64,000 nt of DNA from Streptomyces sp. NBC_01264. Its GTDB lineage: Bacteria; Actinomycetota; Actinomycetes; Streptomycetales; Streptomycetaceae. Below, in pieces: positions 35,968 through 45,807 of the stretch. The stretch is from the NCBI RefSeq assembly GCF_026340675.1, contig NZ_JAPEOX010000006.1, positions 62,001 through 126,000 on the forward strand. The letters run 5' to 3'. The position numbers and the translations under genes were made by a program. Positions within the stretch are counted from its first letter, which is position 1. Each line of letters starts with the position of its first letter. Below the pieces are notes generated by a model. It made no database searches, had not been told where the DNA came from, and saw nothing but the letters and a program-made list of their open reading frames with translations.

Positions 35968-37679
35968 ATGAACACAGTGGGCCTGCACGCACGCAGAACC
36001 TCAAGGTGAAAGTGCCGCTGCCCGACGGCGCTAAACTGAGCGAGGGCGTCAGCGGATATGACGAGGAGACCGGTGTATGGACCGTCGGCGCGATGGATCC
36101 CGATGATTCCCCTAAGACCTTGACGCTTCCAGTCACGGTTCCCGCTGATGAGAAGAGTATGACCCTCGAGGCGGACGTGGATCAGGACTCGTACGGGGGC
36201 GGCCTGGTGGATACCAACCGGGACAACAACTCCTCCAAGACGTCTGTGGACATCGCGCGGAGTGCGAAGCTCACCGTCGGCGTTTCGGTCGTGCCTCCGG
36301 AGGCTGATGCGGCGAAGAAGGAGTACGTGCCGGGCGACGACGTAACCTACAGAATCGCTGTCAAGAACGACGGCCCGTCCAAGGCCTCCATGGTGAAGAT
36401 CGCTCACTCCTTGCCCACGGGCATGAAGCTGGTAGAGCAGGCCGGTCCGGACGGCACAGCGTACAAGGACGGGGTATGGGCCGTCCCCAGCCTCGCGTCA
36501 GGGCAGACCGTCGACCTCACGGTCAAGGGCAAGGTCCCTGCCGACGAGGAGAAGACGGTGCACCGGGTGTGTGTCGTAGGGGCCGACATTCCTGACTCGC
36601 GTGGTGGCTACAAGACGACGTGCGGTGACGAGAACGCGGTCGAGGGCCACATGGCCGTGAACGAGCTGAAGGTGGTGCAGCGGGCTGCCGCGCTCCTGAC
36701 GGTGACCCCGGACGGGGATGCGGGCAGCCGCCCGCTGCCTGGTCAGGATGTGTCGTGGACCGTGCAGACGAAGAACCTCGGCGTGTCCAAGGCACGGGGG
36801 CTCGAGATCGAGGTTCCGGTGCCCGCAGGTGTGAAGGACCCCGTGGCGACGCCTGGGGAGGGGGGCACGTATGCGAATGGCCTGTGGAAGCCGGCTGACG
36901 TGCCGATCGGTGGTCACGCCGTCCTCAAGATGACCGGCAAGGTGAAGCCCGATTACGACGAGCTTGACTATAAGGCGACGGTGAAGCGTTCGCAGACCCC
37001 TCTGGACACGGACAAGACCAAGAGCAGCCCGATCGAGGAGACGGTGTCGCGCGCGGTCAAGGTGCAGCAGGTGGCTGGTCTGGACGTGTCGATCGCGGCG
37101 CCGGACGGCAAGGACACCGTCAAGGTGGGTGAGCAGGCCAAGGTGAAGGTCACGGTGGCCAACAAGGAGGGCCCCTCGACGGCCCGCAACACGGTCGTGG
37201 AGGTTGGCATGCCGACGGTGAGCGGTCTGACCCACGACGGCGGCGCCAACTTCAACGGTGAGCCGGGTGGCGAGGGGTACGGGACCTGGAAGGTCGGAGA
37301 CCTGAAGGCCGGGGAGGAGAAGTCGCTGACGCTCTCCTTCACTCCGGAGGAGGCGAAGGAGTTCCCCTTCGACGTGCTGGCGGCCCGTTCGGATGCGGCC
37401 AACCCCCAGGAATGCCAGGACATCTGCGCCAGCACCCGGGTGAAGGCCACGGCCGACAAGCCGGATGACCCGAGCAAGCCCGATGACCCGAGCAAGCCGG
37501 ACGACCAGACCCCGCCGCCCGGCGACGGGCAGAGTCCGCCGGCCGACGACGGCGGGAAGTCCCTCGTCGACCAGGTCCTGGCCTCAACGGGAAGCAACGC
37601 CCTGTGGTGGGGCGGCGGAGCTTTGGGCGCGGCCGGGATCGGCGCGGCGCTGTTGATCGCGGCCCGCCGTCGCCGCTGA
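35965..37679 (+). pseudogene. 5'-truncated DUF11-repeat surface protein with LAXTG anchor
   Basis: About 570 codons survive. Coding resemblance begins at about 35965 (SGPARTQNLKVKVPLPDGAKL), in a different frame from Ku. At least four DUF11-type beta-sandwich repeats follow, each with a GPS/GxSKA...VPxG...W motif, then a linker with PDDPSKPDDPSK repeats, the motif LASTG, a hydrophobic helix (WWGGGALGAAGIGAALLIAA) and RRRR. That end is a class E sortase substrate (LAXTG) for wall attachment. The signal peptide and first repeats are gone, so the protein cannot be exported as it stands. The first internal start is 36006. Confidence 0.82.
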
Positions 37680-37732
37680 CCCGCGGCGCGGCAACGCCCA
37701 CAGGCCGGGAGACGGTCCCGGACACGGGCCGG

Positions 37733-37783
37733 CCCCGGAGGGCTGCTCCGCCTCCACCATGGCGGCGGAGCAGCCCTCCGGGG
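37733..37783 (+). terminator. Strong hairpin terminator
   Basis: A perfect 20-bp inverted repeat (37733-37752 with 37764-37783) around an 11-nt loop, 54 bp after the surface-protein stop. No long T-tract, as is common in Streptomyces. Confidence 0.85.
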
Positions 37784-37857
37784 CCTTTGCCTTGCGCGCA
37801 CCGGCCGCGGCTCAGCCCGTGGCCGAACCGTCACCCCACTGACTCCAGGACCGGCTC

Positions 37858-38230
37858 AGCCGGCGGGTACGTAGGCCCCCAGCCGATCAGCGCGCTTCCG
37901 GTATCGGAGGCATACACGCAGAACCTTGACCTGGCAGCTCTCGATCTGCCCGGTGATCCCCGCGTACTGCCGTGCCACCCCCACCGGCATCCGGGCCTTC
38001 TTCAACGGTGCCGTCTCGTCCAGCACCAGCGCGTCCTCCGGCCTGCCCAGATGCCCCGCCACGAGCGCACTCCATCGCGCAGTTGATCGGCGAGCCAGGT
38101 GGAGCGGGCCATGAACCACTGGGCCCGGTCCGGCGCCGCGTGCCCCATGTGCTCCGCGATCTGCTAGCCGTTCTTCCGCACCTCGGACTTCGGCTACACG
38201 CCCTCGTCGCCCGTCTGGCCAGCACATGCG
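37858..38230 (-). pseudogene. IS701-type transposase fragment
   Basis: Minus strand, in two or three frames: AEHMGHAAPDRAQWFMARSTW-type text followed by ALVLDETAPLKKARMPVGVARQYAGITGQIESCQVKVL, the first-Asp region of IS701 (DDE_5) transposases (LDETxxxKKG...GVxRQYxGxxG). Frameshifted and truncated at both ends. Confidence 0.75.
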
Positions 38231-38829
38231 GCTGGTTGGCTTTGTTGGGACTCGATCCTTTCACGGGTTCGAGTCTCCATTCGACCTGGGGCGGTCCAGA
38301 GTGCCCGCCAGTTCGTGAGGTGGGCGATGCCGTGTTCGACTGGGATCCGGGCTGATGAATGGGCGAACCAGGCTGCTTCGTGGCGCACCATGCGCCATGG
38401 CTGACGCCGCCGACTACGAGACGCGGAGAAGCCCCTCAGCTGTGATTCCAACTCGCGCCCGTCTCAAAGCAAGTTACATCTGCCCAACTCGGGAGATTCC
38501 CGACAGCGTCAAGTACTCAGTAAACGGCACACTGGATCGACGAGCAGACGCTCCTATGAGGGCGTGGCTACGCGTTTGCGGGCGCCGTCGGGCCGGCCGG
38601 CAGAAGCCGCCCAGCAGTCGATCATTCGTGCGGCTGTCGCATCCGGCCGCAGGCCTACCGCCGACAACTTGCTCTGAGGGCGCAAGACCTCGACTCTGCT
38701 CCCGGCTGCTGGACGCGATCCGGCTGGTGCCCGGGGTCTACCGGACGCGGTCGCAGCCGGTCGGGCCCGCGGCACTGTCGAATGTCGCGCCCAAGCCGAA
38801 TGCCGATCACGCCGCATCGCGCCGTCGGG
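38231..38829. other. Gap, no confident gene
   Basis: Short open frames on both strands without conserved content or start signals. Probably the remains of IS ends and a decayed gene. Confidence 0.4.
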
Positions 38830-39433
38830 TCACCATCCGGTCTGTGGCTCGCCCAGAACCCTGCTGCCGATGTGCGCGGCGAGTTTCTGGGCCCGGGGGA
38901 GGTCACCGAACTTGCCGACGTGGAAGAAGACGGTGTGCTGCTCGGTCCAGTGGCCCAGTTGGGCGTTGTCGCCGTGGAACACGATCTGCACACCGTCGTA
39001 CTTCGCGCTCCCGTAGTGACCCGCCTCTGGTTCGTCCGGCCACAGACCCGGCCAGTCGATGGAGGCCATGCCCTGCCCGAGAGCCGCGACGAAGCGTTCT
39101 TCCACGCTCCCGGCCGGAACGTCCAGCATGACGTCGAGCGGTAGGTGCGCCTCCAGCACGGCGTCGGCGGCCGTTGCCACGTCCAGGTCGAACCAGAGCT
39201 CCTCATCCGACGGACCGGTACGCATGTCGGCGAAGTCGAACCGTCCGCCAGGCAGGACCGCAGCCATCTGCCGCACGTCTTCGACCGTTCGTAGCTCGGC
39301 GAAGAGATCCAGTCTTCTCCTCGCGCTCTGTCATCAGCGAACGTAGCTGCTTGGCCTGCGTGTACGCCTTGGTGGCATCGGTGGTCTGGTAGACGGCATA
39401 CGCCCTGGAGTCGCCCATGGGCCGAACCATCAC
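38830..39433 (-). pseudogene. Unknown gene, frameshifted
   Basis: The 5' frame from 39433 (GDSRAYAVYQTTDATKAYTQAKQLRSLMTEREEK) connects after a one-base shift near 39315 to LDLFAELRTVEDVRQMAAVLPGGRFDFADM...WPGLWPDEPEAGHYGSAKYDGVQIVFHGDNAQLGHWTEQHTVFFHVGKF, ending at 38830. It looks like a single ~200-aa cytosolic protein with a conserved-looking C-terminal half. Family not recognised. Confidence 0.55.
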
Positions 39434-39995
39434 ACGTCCTCACGGGAACCCGCCACCACGTTTCATGTGACCACCGGGGTCAGGCGACTCAACGCCCGCT
39501 CAGCTGCCGAACCCGGAACCGTGGCTCCGGCTTGCAGTCAGACGCCAAGCCGAGAAGCATGAGGAGACAACTCAGGCGTGCCTGATGTCGTCGCCTTACC
39601 CGGGACCGGCAGTCGCCGCCGTGTCCCTGGCGAGATCACTCGGCGCATGATGCCGGCGGTAGTCATGGCTTGTCCTGCGGTTGCCGAGCTGCCCCGCCGG
39701 GAGCGCCCATCTGCGGGCGACCCGTGGCCCTGGACCGGGACCAGTCCACGAGAAGACCGACGAGCTGACACCGCTCCAGCCGTCCTCCCCGTACGCCCAG
39801 CCCGAACCACGCGCGTTCGGGATGCCTTCGGGCTCGATCTCGTGGACTGGGCGGATGACGCGGGGCAGGCCTTCGGCGGAGGACCAGCACCGCGATGGAG
39901 TGCTGGGGGAACATCCGGTGACTTGTGGCATGTCCTGGCACCACATGTATTCGCGTTTACGGCGGTCCGCCGCATAGAGAGCGCCGGCCCCCTAA
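39434..39995. other. Gap, no confident gene
   Basis: Open frames on both strands (for example 39578-40006) are low complexity and unlike proteins. Possibly a decayed gene cut by the IS5-type element at 39996. Confidence 0.4.
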
Positions 39996-40125
39996 GAGCC
40001 TGGTGATCAAGGGTTAGCCAGTGCGAGTGGGGCCGCTCTGGCGGGTGATCGCTCCGTCGGGTGGGTGCGGGCTGGATTCCGGGGAGAGGCATCGAGAGGT
40101 TCCGGGAGCGATGCGGGAGGTCTCG

Positions 40126-40572
40126 ATGGTGTCCGTGGTGTCGTTGATGACGGCGAAGGCCGAGCTGGCGCGGGGGAAGGCCATGGAGTGGCAGGCGTTG
40201 CTGGCCGAGGCCCAGGAGCAGGTGGACTTCTGGCTGACGGAAGCGAGCGCGGAGGAGGACGCGGTGCGCCGGCTGCGCCTCGCCTTGGAGGAGCGGTTGG
40301 AACTGACGGATAAGGCGGCCGTGGTGCGTGGAGCGGTGGCGTCGTGGGAGCCGGGACGGGACGAGAGTGTGCTGCCCGGGGTGTATCGGGCGGCGCTGGC
40401 GGTCGTGCGGGAGGTGAAGGGTCCGGTGCTGGCGCGGCAAGTGGCCGAGAAACTGGGCTGGGAGGCGACGCCGGCGCGTCAGCAGCGGGCGCGGGACGTG
40501 TGTTCCCGGCTGGCGGCCCGAGGGTGGATCGTGAAGCGAGGCGACGGGAGGTTCACCAGGCTGCCCGGCTGA
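40126..40572 (+). CDS. IS passenger: coiled-coil plus winged-helix protein
   Basis: 148 aa from ATG 40126 (MVSVVSL...); starts at 40111 or 40021 are also open. The N-terminal half is a coiled coil (ELARGKAMEWQALLAEAQEQVDFWLTEASAEEDAVRRLRLALEE, split here for length: ~residues 10-62). The C-terminal half is a winged-helix-like domain (VLARQVAEKLGW...RARDVCSRLAARGWIVKRGDGRF). Probably DNA-binding. It lies inside the inverted repeats of an IS5-type element and overlaps the 3' end of its transposase by 20 bp. The same architecture occurs in the passenger at 57016-58799. It may regulate transposition or act as an accessory factor; that is inference. Confidence 0.6.
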   Translation: MVSVVSLMTAKAELARGKAMEWQALLAEAQEQVDFWLTEASAEEDAVRRLRLALEERLELTDKAAVVRGAVASWEPGRDESVLPGVYRAALAVVREVKGPVLARQVAEKLGWEATPARQQRARDVCSRLAARGWIVKRGDGRFTRLPG

Positions 40573-41455
40573 CCCGCCGGGCAGGGGCGTCGGCACGGCC
40601 GGCCAGTCGGCGGCTCATCGCGATGCCCACCGCGAGCAGGACGAAGGCGGCGTGGTGGTCCAGGCGGCGTTCGTAGTCGCGCACGCAGCGACGCCGCCGA
40701 GTGATCCACGCCAGCGTGCGTTCCACGATCCACCGCTTGGGGATGACCTTGAAACCCTGCGCCTTGCGGCGGCCGGGGTGCACAGGGATCTCCAAGTCCA
40801 AACCGAGGTGCCGGCGGGCCCAGGGCACGAGTTCGCCGTCGTAGACGTGGTCCGCCCAGACCTTGGTGACCTGGGAGAACAGCAGCCGCAGACGGTCGAA
40901 GAGGGCCATGGCCGCGGTGCGGTCGTTCACGTCGGCGGCGGTGACGGCCACCAGCAGGACCAGGCCGAGGGTGTCGACGACGATGTGCCGCTTGCGCCCG
41001 TTGACCTGCTTGCCGCCGTCGAACCCACGGCTCGCGGCACCCACCGTCTCGGCCGCCTTGAGCGACTGCGCGTCGATGATCGCGGCCGTCGGCTGTTCGG
41101 CACGGCCCTCGCGGCGGCGGATCTCCTTCACCAGCAAGGAGTGGATCATGGCGAACACGCCCTGGCGTACCCAGCGGCGGAAGAAGTCGAAGACCTTGCG
41201 CGGCGGCGGGAACGGCTCGGGCAGCGAACGTCACTTTCCCCCGTTGTCCGCGAGATAGCGCAGCGCGTCCAACATTCGCCGGTGGCAATACTCCTCCGGC
41301 CGGCCCCCGCGCCCCTCCAGCCACGGCGGCGGCGGGATGGCCGCGCGCACCTCGTCCTACTCTGCCTCGGTCATGTCCGTCTCGAAGGCCCGCTCGTACA
41401 CCGGCGCCCCGGACGGCACGTTCCCGAACCGGCACGGCAGACACCTGCACGCGGG
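40553..41455 (-). pseudogene. IS5-family transposase, nonsense and frameshifted
   Basis: Reading left from about 41455: MTEAE, then TAG in place of the conserved Trp, then EVRAAIPPPPWLEGRGGRPEEYCHRRMLDALRYLADNGGK. A frame change lies near 41160-41230, followed by a clean 3' frame with IIDAQSLKAAETV (Asp), GRKRHIVVDTLGLVLLVAVTAADVNDR, VWADHVYDGEL (Asp) and KRWIVERTLAWI (Glu). Non-functional. Confidence 0.85.
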
Positions 41456-41705
41456 GCGGGTGAAGTTGTCGGCGGGCACGGCAAGTTGGTACAACTGCGG
41501 CACGGGGGCCTCCGGGGTTGTTTCGTGGCAACGAAAAACTCTCCAGAGGGCCCCTCTCTCCATGCCTCCCAGGCCACAGAAACCCCCACTCGAACCCCTG
41601 GCCCCATCATCACCAGGCTCTGAGGGTGTGGCGTGCGCCGGTGCGACGCTGCTCCTGGGTGAAGCTGAGCCGGTAGACGGTTTTCAAGCCCAGGGGGCAG
41701 CAGTA

Positions 41706-42566
41706 AGACGTCATCTCATTTGGTGAGCCGGCGGTAGCAGATGAGAGTGCAGGCGATGCTGGCGAAGGCAAGGAAATGCTCGGCTTTGCGTTCGTAGCGG
41801 CGGTGTAGGCGGCGGCAGCCGGAGAGCCAGGCCATGGTGCGCTCGACGGTCCAGCGGTGGCGGCCCAGCCGCTGCGAGGATTCAACGCCTCGGCGGGCAA
41901 TGCGGTGCCTGATTCCGCGTTCACGTAACCATCGCCGCAGGTGGGCGTAGTCGTAGGCCTTGTCCGCGTGGAGCTTGCCGGGTCGGCGCCGTCGGCGTCC
42001 GCGGCGTGAGCGGATGGGCGGTATGCCACGGACAAGGGGCTCAAGGGCCTGGCTATCGTGCAGGTTGGCGCCCGAGATGCCGACGGACAGGGGCAGACCG
42101 GTCCGCTCGGTGATCAAGTGGATCTTCGACCCGAACTTGCCCCAGTCGACAGGATTCGGACCTGTCAGGTCCCCTTTTTCAGGGCCCGCATGTTCACGGA
42201 GTCGATCGCGCAGCGGGACCAGTCCAACTCGCCGCGGGCGCCCAGTTCGTCGAGGACCAGGCGGTGGAGCTTGGCCCACACCCGCGCTTTGCTCCACTCG
42301 GTGAACCGCCGGTGAGCTGTCGCCCCCGACGGCCCGAACGATGCCGAAGGCACCTGCTGCCAGGTACAACCCGACGTCGCCACGAACACGATCGCGGCAA
42401 GCACCTCCCGGTCGCCGTGCCGGCGCCGACCACCGCCCTGCGGCCGCGACGGCGCCTGCGGCACCACCCGCTGGAACAGCTCCCACAACTCGTCCGGCAC
42501 CAGCCGTTCAACGATCCCCACCATGGCCGACAGCCTACCGCGAAGCCCAAATGAGATGGCTTCTTA
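41706..42566 (-). mobile_element. IS5-family element (IS1031/IS427-like), copy 1, complete
   Basis: Inverted repeats GACGTCATCTCATTTGG (left) and GAAGCCATCTCATTTGG (right, other strand). The flanking trinucleotides do not match (TAA on the 5' side, TTA on the 3' side), whereas the 3' flank of copy 2 does match the 5' flank of this one. Confidence 0.88.
41716..42524 (-). CDS. IS5-family transposase made by -1 frameshift
   Basis: OrfA starts at 42524 (VGIVERLVPDELWELFQRVVP...SGCTWQQVP...LHRLVLDELGARGELDWSRCAIDSVNMRALKKG, first Asp in AIDSVN) and stops at 42165. At AAAAAGGGG, near 42175-42183, a -1 step gives KKGDLTGPNPVDWGKFGSKIHL and the full C-terminus with LHADKAYDY (Asp) and HRWTVERTMAWL (Glu), ending at 41716. 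A programmed frameshift is the usual expression mode in this group. No other lesion is seen, so the element may be active. Confidence 0.85.
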
Positions 42567-42854
42567 TCGCGGGTCTGTGCCGCCTGCGGCGCAGGCTGTT
42601 GGCGTAGACCTGGCCGAACGACACCAGCGGCGGACCGTCTCGTAGGAGACGATCACGCCCCGCTCGAGCATCATCTCCTCCACCTCGCGTAAGGAGAGCG
42701 GGAAGCGGAAGTACAGCCACACACAGTGCGAAATGATCTCCACCGGGTAGCGGTGATTCGCGTACGACGGCACCACAGACGACACGACGCACTGCCTCCC
42801 CAGACAGACAACCCCAAGATCATCCCAGACCGCCACCGACAACGTGACAATGCC
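42567..42854 (-). mobile_element. IS6-family element, 5' half (split by IS5 copy 1)
   Basis: The terminal repeat GACAACGTGACAATGCC ends at about 42854. From GTG 42789 the frame reads SSVVPSYANHRYPVEIISHCVWLYFRFPLSLREVEEMMLERGVIVSYETVRRWC..., then Y-A-N-S-L-R-R-R at the IS5 junction. The matching 3' half is not next to IS5 here but at 56790 onwards. Confidence 0.88.
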
Positions 42855-43353
42855 GCCGTGACAGACACCGGAACCTGAGTAAATGTGCCTCCAATAAATG
42901 GCCCAATCGCGGTCCAAATTCCAGCAACGGTAATTGCGACCCCCGTCGCCATCCCTCGCTTCTCCTTAGGGAATACGTTGGTAGGCAATGAGAATCCAAC
43001 CGGACAATTAGAGCAGCGCCGAAACCTTGAAGGACACGCGAGCCGATAAGGGTTCGCGCATCGGATACTGATGCGCACACCAGAGATGTCAATCCGAATA
43101 GTGCGACGCCCACTGGCATTGCATTTAACCGACCGAATAGATCGCCTAGGCGACCAGCAGGAATAAGGAAGGCGCCGGCCGAGAGCATGTAGCCACTGAC
43201 AATCCATTGGAGATTCATCGTGCCTACATGCATATCTACAGCCATACGCGGCACGGCTAGATTCAGGGCAAAGAAGTCCAATTGAACGCAGAACATGGAC
43301 AAGGTCACTGCCCAGAGCGCGAACCTGCTTTGCTCGACCGCGGAATTAGACAT
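42855..43353 (-). pseudogene. DHA2-type MFS efflux transporter, 5' part only, frameshifted
   Basis: From ATG 43353: SRFALWAVTLSMFCVQLDFFALNLAVPRMAVDMHV..LQWIVSGYMLSAGAFLIPAGRLGDLFGR..., four to five membrane helices of a 14-helix drug transporter (motif A GRLGDLFGR). Near 42999 a missing base breaks the frame; the next segment PVGFSLPTNVFPKEKRGMATGVA follows in another frame. The IS6 fragment removes everything after about helix 6. Low GC compared with the rest of the window. Confidence 0.78.
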
Positions 43354-43374
43354 TGGCGCACCCCTGAGGACCCG

Positions 43375-44026
43375 GCTGGTAGATAACCCCGAATCGGGCG
43401 TTTCCGTGGTCACAGCCGGCGACAACTGGAACGATCCATCTTTCAATCGTTGGAGGACTGACCGTCTTCTTTTCGGCGATGGAGCTGGAGCATTTGCGCT
43501 CTCACGCGAACAGGGATTTGCGCGTATTCTTTCGATGGTCACGTATACAGACCCAGAGCTAGAAGGAGCGCACAGAGGAAGCCAGCCATTTGGCCCATTT
43601 CAATATAGTGCAGATCACCCAATTAATCTGAACCGTCGTCGCCGGGAATTCTTGGAAACTGTCGATGAGGCTGACGTCTGGCACAGGATCGAAAGAGGGC
43701 AGCGGCAAGTAGCTCACGAGGCACTCGATGAAGCAGGCTCGAGCGTGAAGGAAATGGACTTCCTTGTGACGCCTCATCTAGGTGCCGCACTTACAGTTAA
43801 ACAGTGCCTGCGACCCTTGGGTGAATGTGATCTATCGAGAACTGCATGGGATTTTTCGCGCAGAACCGGGCATTTGGGCGCAGCCGATCAACTCGCAGGA
43901 TTCAATTATCTTGCAGAATCTGGTCGGTTGAATCAGGGAATGCGGATAATGTTGATGGGAGTTGGCGGCGGCTTCAGTTGGACATGTGTCGTAGTCGAAA
44001 TCGAAGAAACTCCGGGCTACAGCTAG
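43375..44026 (+). pseudogene. 3-oxoacyl-ACP synthase III-like gene, 5' truncated
   Basis: Reads LLFGDGAGAFALSREQG..., the strand after the nucleophile region of KAS III enzymes, then DFLVTPHLGAA, SRRTGHLGAADQLAGFNYLAESGRLNQGMRIMLMGVGGGFSWTCVVVEI, the His/Asn C-terminal lobe. The N-terminal third with the catalytic Cys is absent, so it cannot condense. It starts head to head with the MFS relic. GC content is well below the window average, in keeping with a foreign cluster. Confidence 0.75.
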
Positions 44027-44035
44027 GAGAACGAT

Positions 44036-44503
44036 ATGCCAGTCGGCATACTTGCGTTGGGTCGCTACGCACCGGAACGACGCATTGACAATTCGCAGAT
44101 TAGCCAGTGGACCGGAGCCACTCCGGAGTGGCTAATGGAGCGCACAGGGATAGCGCCGAGGCGGTACGCCGAAGTCAGTGATCATACATCTCAAATCGCT
44201 GCCAAAACTGTGGAAGACCTCTTCTCAAATTGTCACAGAAATCGCGCGGATCAGGTCGTTCCGAGTGAAAAGGTAATTGGGTCAGCAATAGCATGGGCGG
44301 CCCAGTTCCGACAGGGGCCTGCTCTCGCACTGCGTGCTATCAAACTGGCGGTGACCTCGGAGCGAGTGCAGACCTACAGACGGGTCTGGACTTTGAGCGA
44401 ACTCTATTCGAGAGCCTATTCGGAACACGTGATCAGGTTGCAGGAATGCAGGTTTCTGTCGAAAAACAGCCAGGTGGAGCCGAGTTCGAAGGCCGCTAAC
44501 TAG
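44036..44503 (+). pseudogene. KAS III N-terminus fused to crotonase C-terminus
   Basis: Residues 1-62 (PVGILALGRYAPERRIDNSQISQWTG..WLMERTGIAPRRYAE) are the N-terminus of a second ketoacyl synthase III. From about residue 72 the text (KVIGSAIAWAAQFRQGPALALRAIKLAV) is the C-terminal helix region of an enoyl-CoA hydratase/isomerase. Neither half has an active site. The likely origin is a deletion spanning two neighbouring genes, leaving an open frame by chance. ATG 44036 has GGAGAA upstream. Confidence 0.68.
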
Positions 44504-44515
44504 GGCCATTCTGGA

Positions 44516-45711
44516 CATTGGCTGAGGCGCTGGGGCACTCAGGTCCACATCGGCTGCAGCACTTCCTGTCGCGGGCGGCGTGGGATCACGAGGCGGTACG
44601 CGAACACCTCGCGGCCTTCGCGGTGGGCTATCTGGCGGAGGAACAGCCGTGCTGGTGAGACCGTGACGAGAAGTCCTCTCGGCCGACGCGGTCGGGGCGG
44701 CGAGACAGTACTCCGGTGCTTTGGGCGGGGTCGGTCTGTGCCAGGTCGCGGTGCACCTCTCCTGCGCGAGCAGCGCCGGGAGCGCGTTGGTCGACCGGAC
44801 CTTGTATCTGTCCCGGGACTGGGCCTTTGATGACGAGCGCCGCGAGCTGGTCGGTGTCCCGGACGAGGTGGCGTTCGCGACCAAACCGCAGCAGGCCGCG
44901 GTGATGCTCGCCCGTGCCCGCGCAGGGATTCCGGGCCCGCTGGGTGGCCGCCGACGAGGTCTACGGAGGCCGTGGCCTTCGCAAATCAATACGCGAGCTC
45001 GAATACGACTACGCGACTGCGGTGCCCGCCACGCATCGGGCGGCACCCCGGCCGGCCGCTTGGCGACCGCGAGTGTGCTGGCGCAGCTGCCGCGTTGGGC
45101 CTGGCAGCGGCTGCGCGGGACACGGCACGAAGGGCGACCGGCACTGCGACTGGGCGATGATCGAGGTCATCGGCGACGACACCCCGTCCGGCCAGGCGGC
45201 CGGACACAGCTTCCTGCTCATCCGCCGCCACCGCTACACTCACCAGCTGTCCTTCTACCGCTACCACTCCGCCGGCCCCATCGCACTCGGCGAGCTCATC
45301 GAAGTGGTCTGCCGCCGCTGGCGGGTCGAGGAGGACTTTCAGGCGGCGAAGTCTCTGACCGGCCTCGATCAGGGGCAGGTGACCTGCTGGAACTCCTGGC
45401 ACCGCTGGAGCCTGATCAGCCTCATCGCCGCCGCTCTCCCATCCGTCGGTGCAGCCCTGCACCGCGCCACCGACCTCGCTCACGCCAGCGAGCCCGCCCC
45501 GGCAACAGCCGCCATGATCCCCATCAGCCGCCCCGAACTCCTGCGGATCCTGCGGGCCTTCGTACTGCCACAGCCCGTGACCGACGCCGAGCACGTCCTG
45601 CACTGGTCCAGATGGCGACGATGTCACCAGATCCAGGCTGCCACCTGTCACCACTGCTGGAACGAGGTCACCGCAGCCGCAAGATCCGAACTACAGCTGC
45701 CGTGGCTGTAG
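44516..45711 (+). pseudogene. IS701-family transposase, multiply frameshifted
   Basis: Successive frames give AEALGHSGPHRLQHFLSRAAWDHEAVR, then QYSGALGGVGLCQVAVHLSC...LYLSRDWAFDDERRELVGVP, then RARWVAADEVYGG, then HSFLLIRRHRYTHQLSFYRYHSAGPIALGELIEVVCRRWRVEEDFQAAKSLTGLDQGQVTCWNSWHRW. This is the order of an IS701 (DDE_5) transposase, with at least three frame changes. Confidence 0.85.
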
Positions 45712-45807
45712 GGGCTGTATTTCCGGGGCGCGGGCGGACGGCGGCCGGAGTAGCGTGAGATCTGGTAGTCCCGTACACAGGGTCGCCTACGGGATGGGAA
45801 GGCACGG

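Larger units (their letters stand above)
39996..41620. mobile_element. IS5-type element with passenger gene
   Basis: Inverted repeats start GAGCCTGGTGATCAAGGG at 39996 and, on the other strand at 41620, GAGCCTGGTGATGATGGG. Similarity extends about 40 bp inward. The 1.6-kb element holds a coiled-coil/winged-helix gene (+) convergent with a degenerate IS5 transposase (-). Confidence 0.65.

Noticed and set aside
35194..36009. Functional Ku protein starting at 35194
   Set aside because: The first conserved beta strand of Ku is absent and the C-terminus is cut by the surface-protein junction.
36968..37834. Minus-strand frames under the DUF11 surface protein
   Set aside because: No conserved features; the plus strand has repeats, LAXTG motif, membrane helix and a terminator in the right order.
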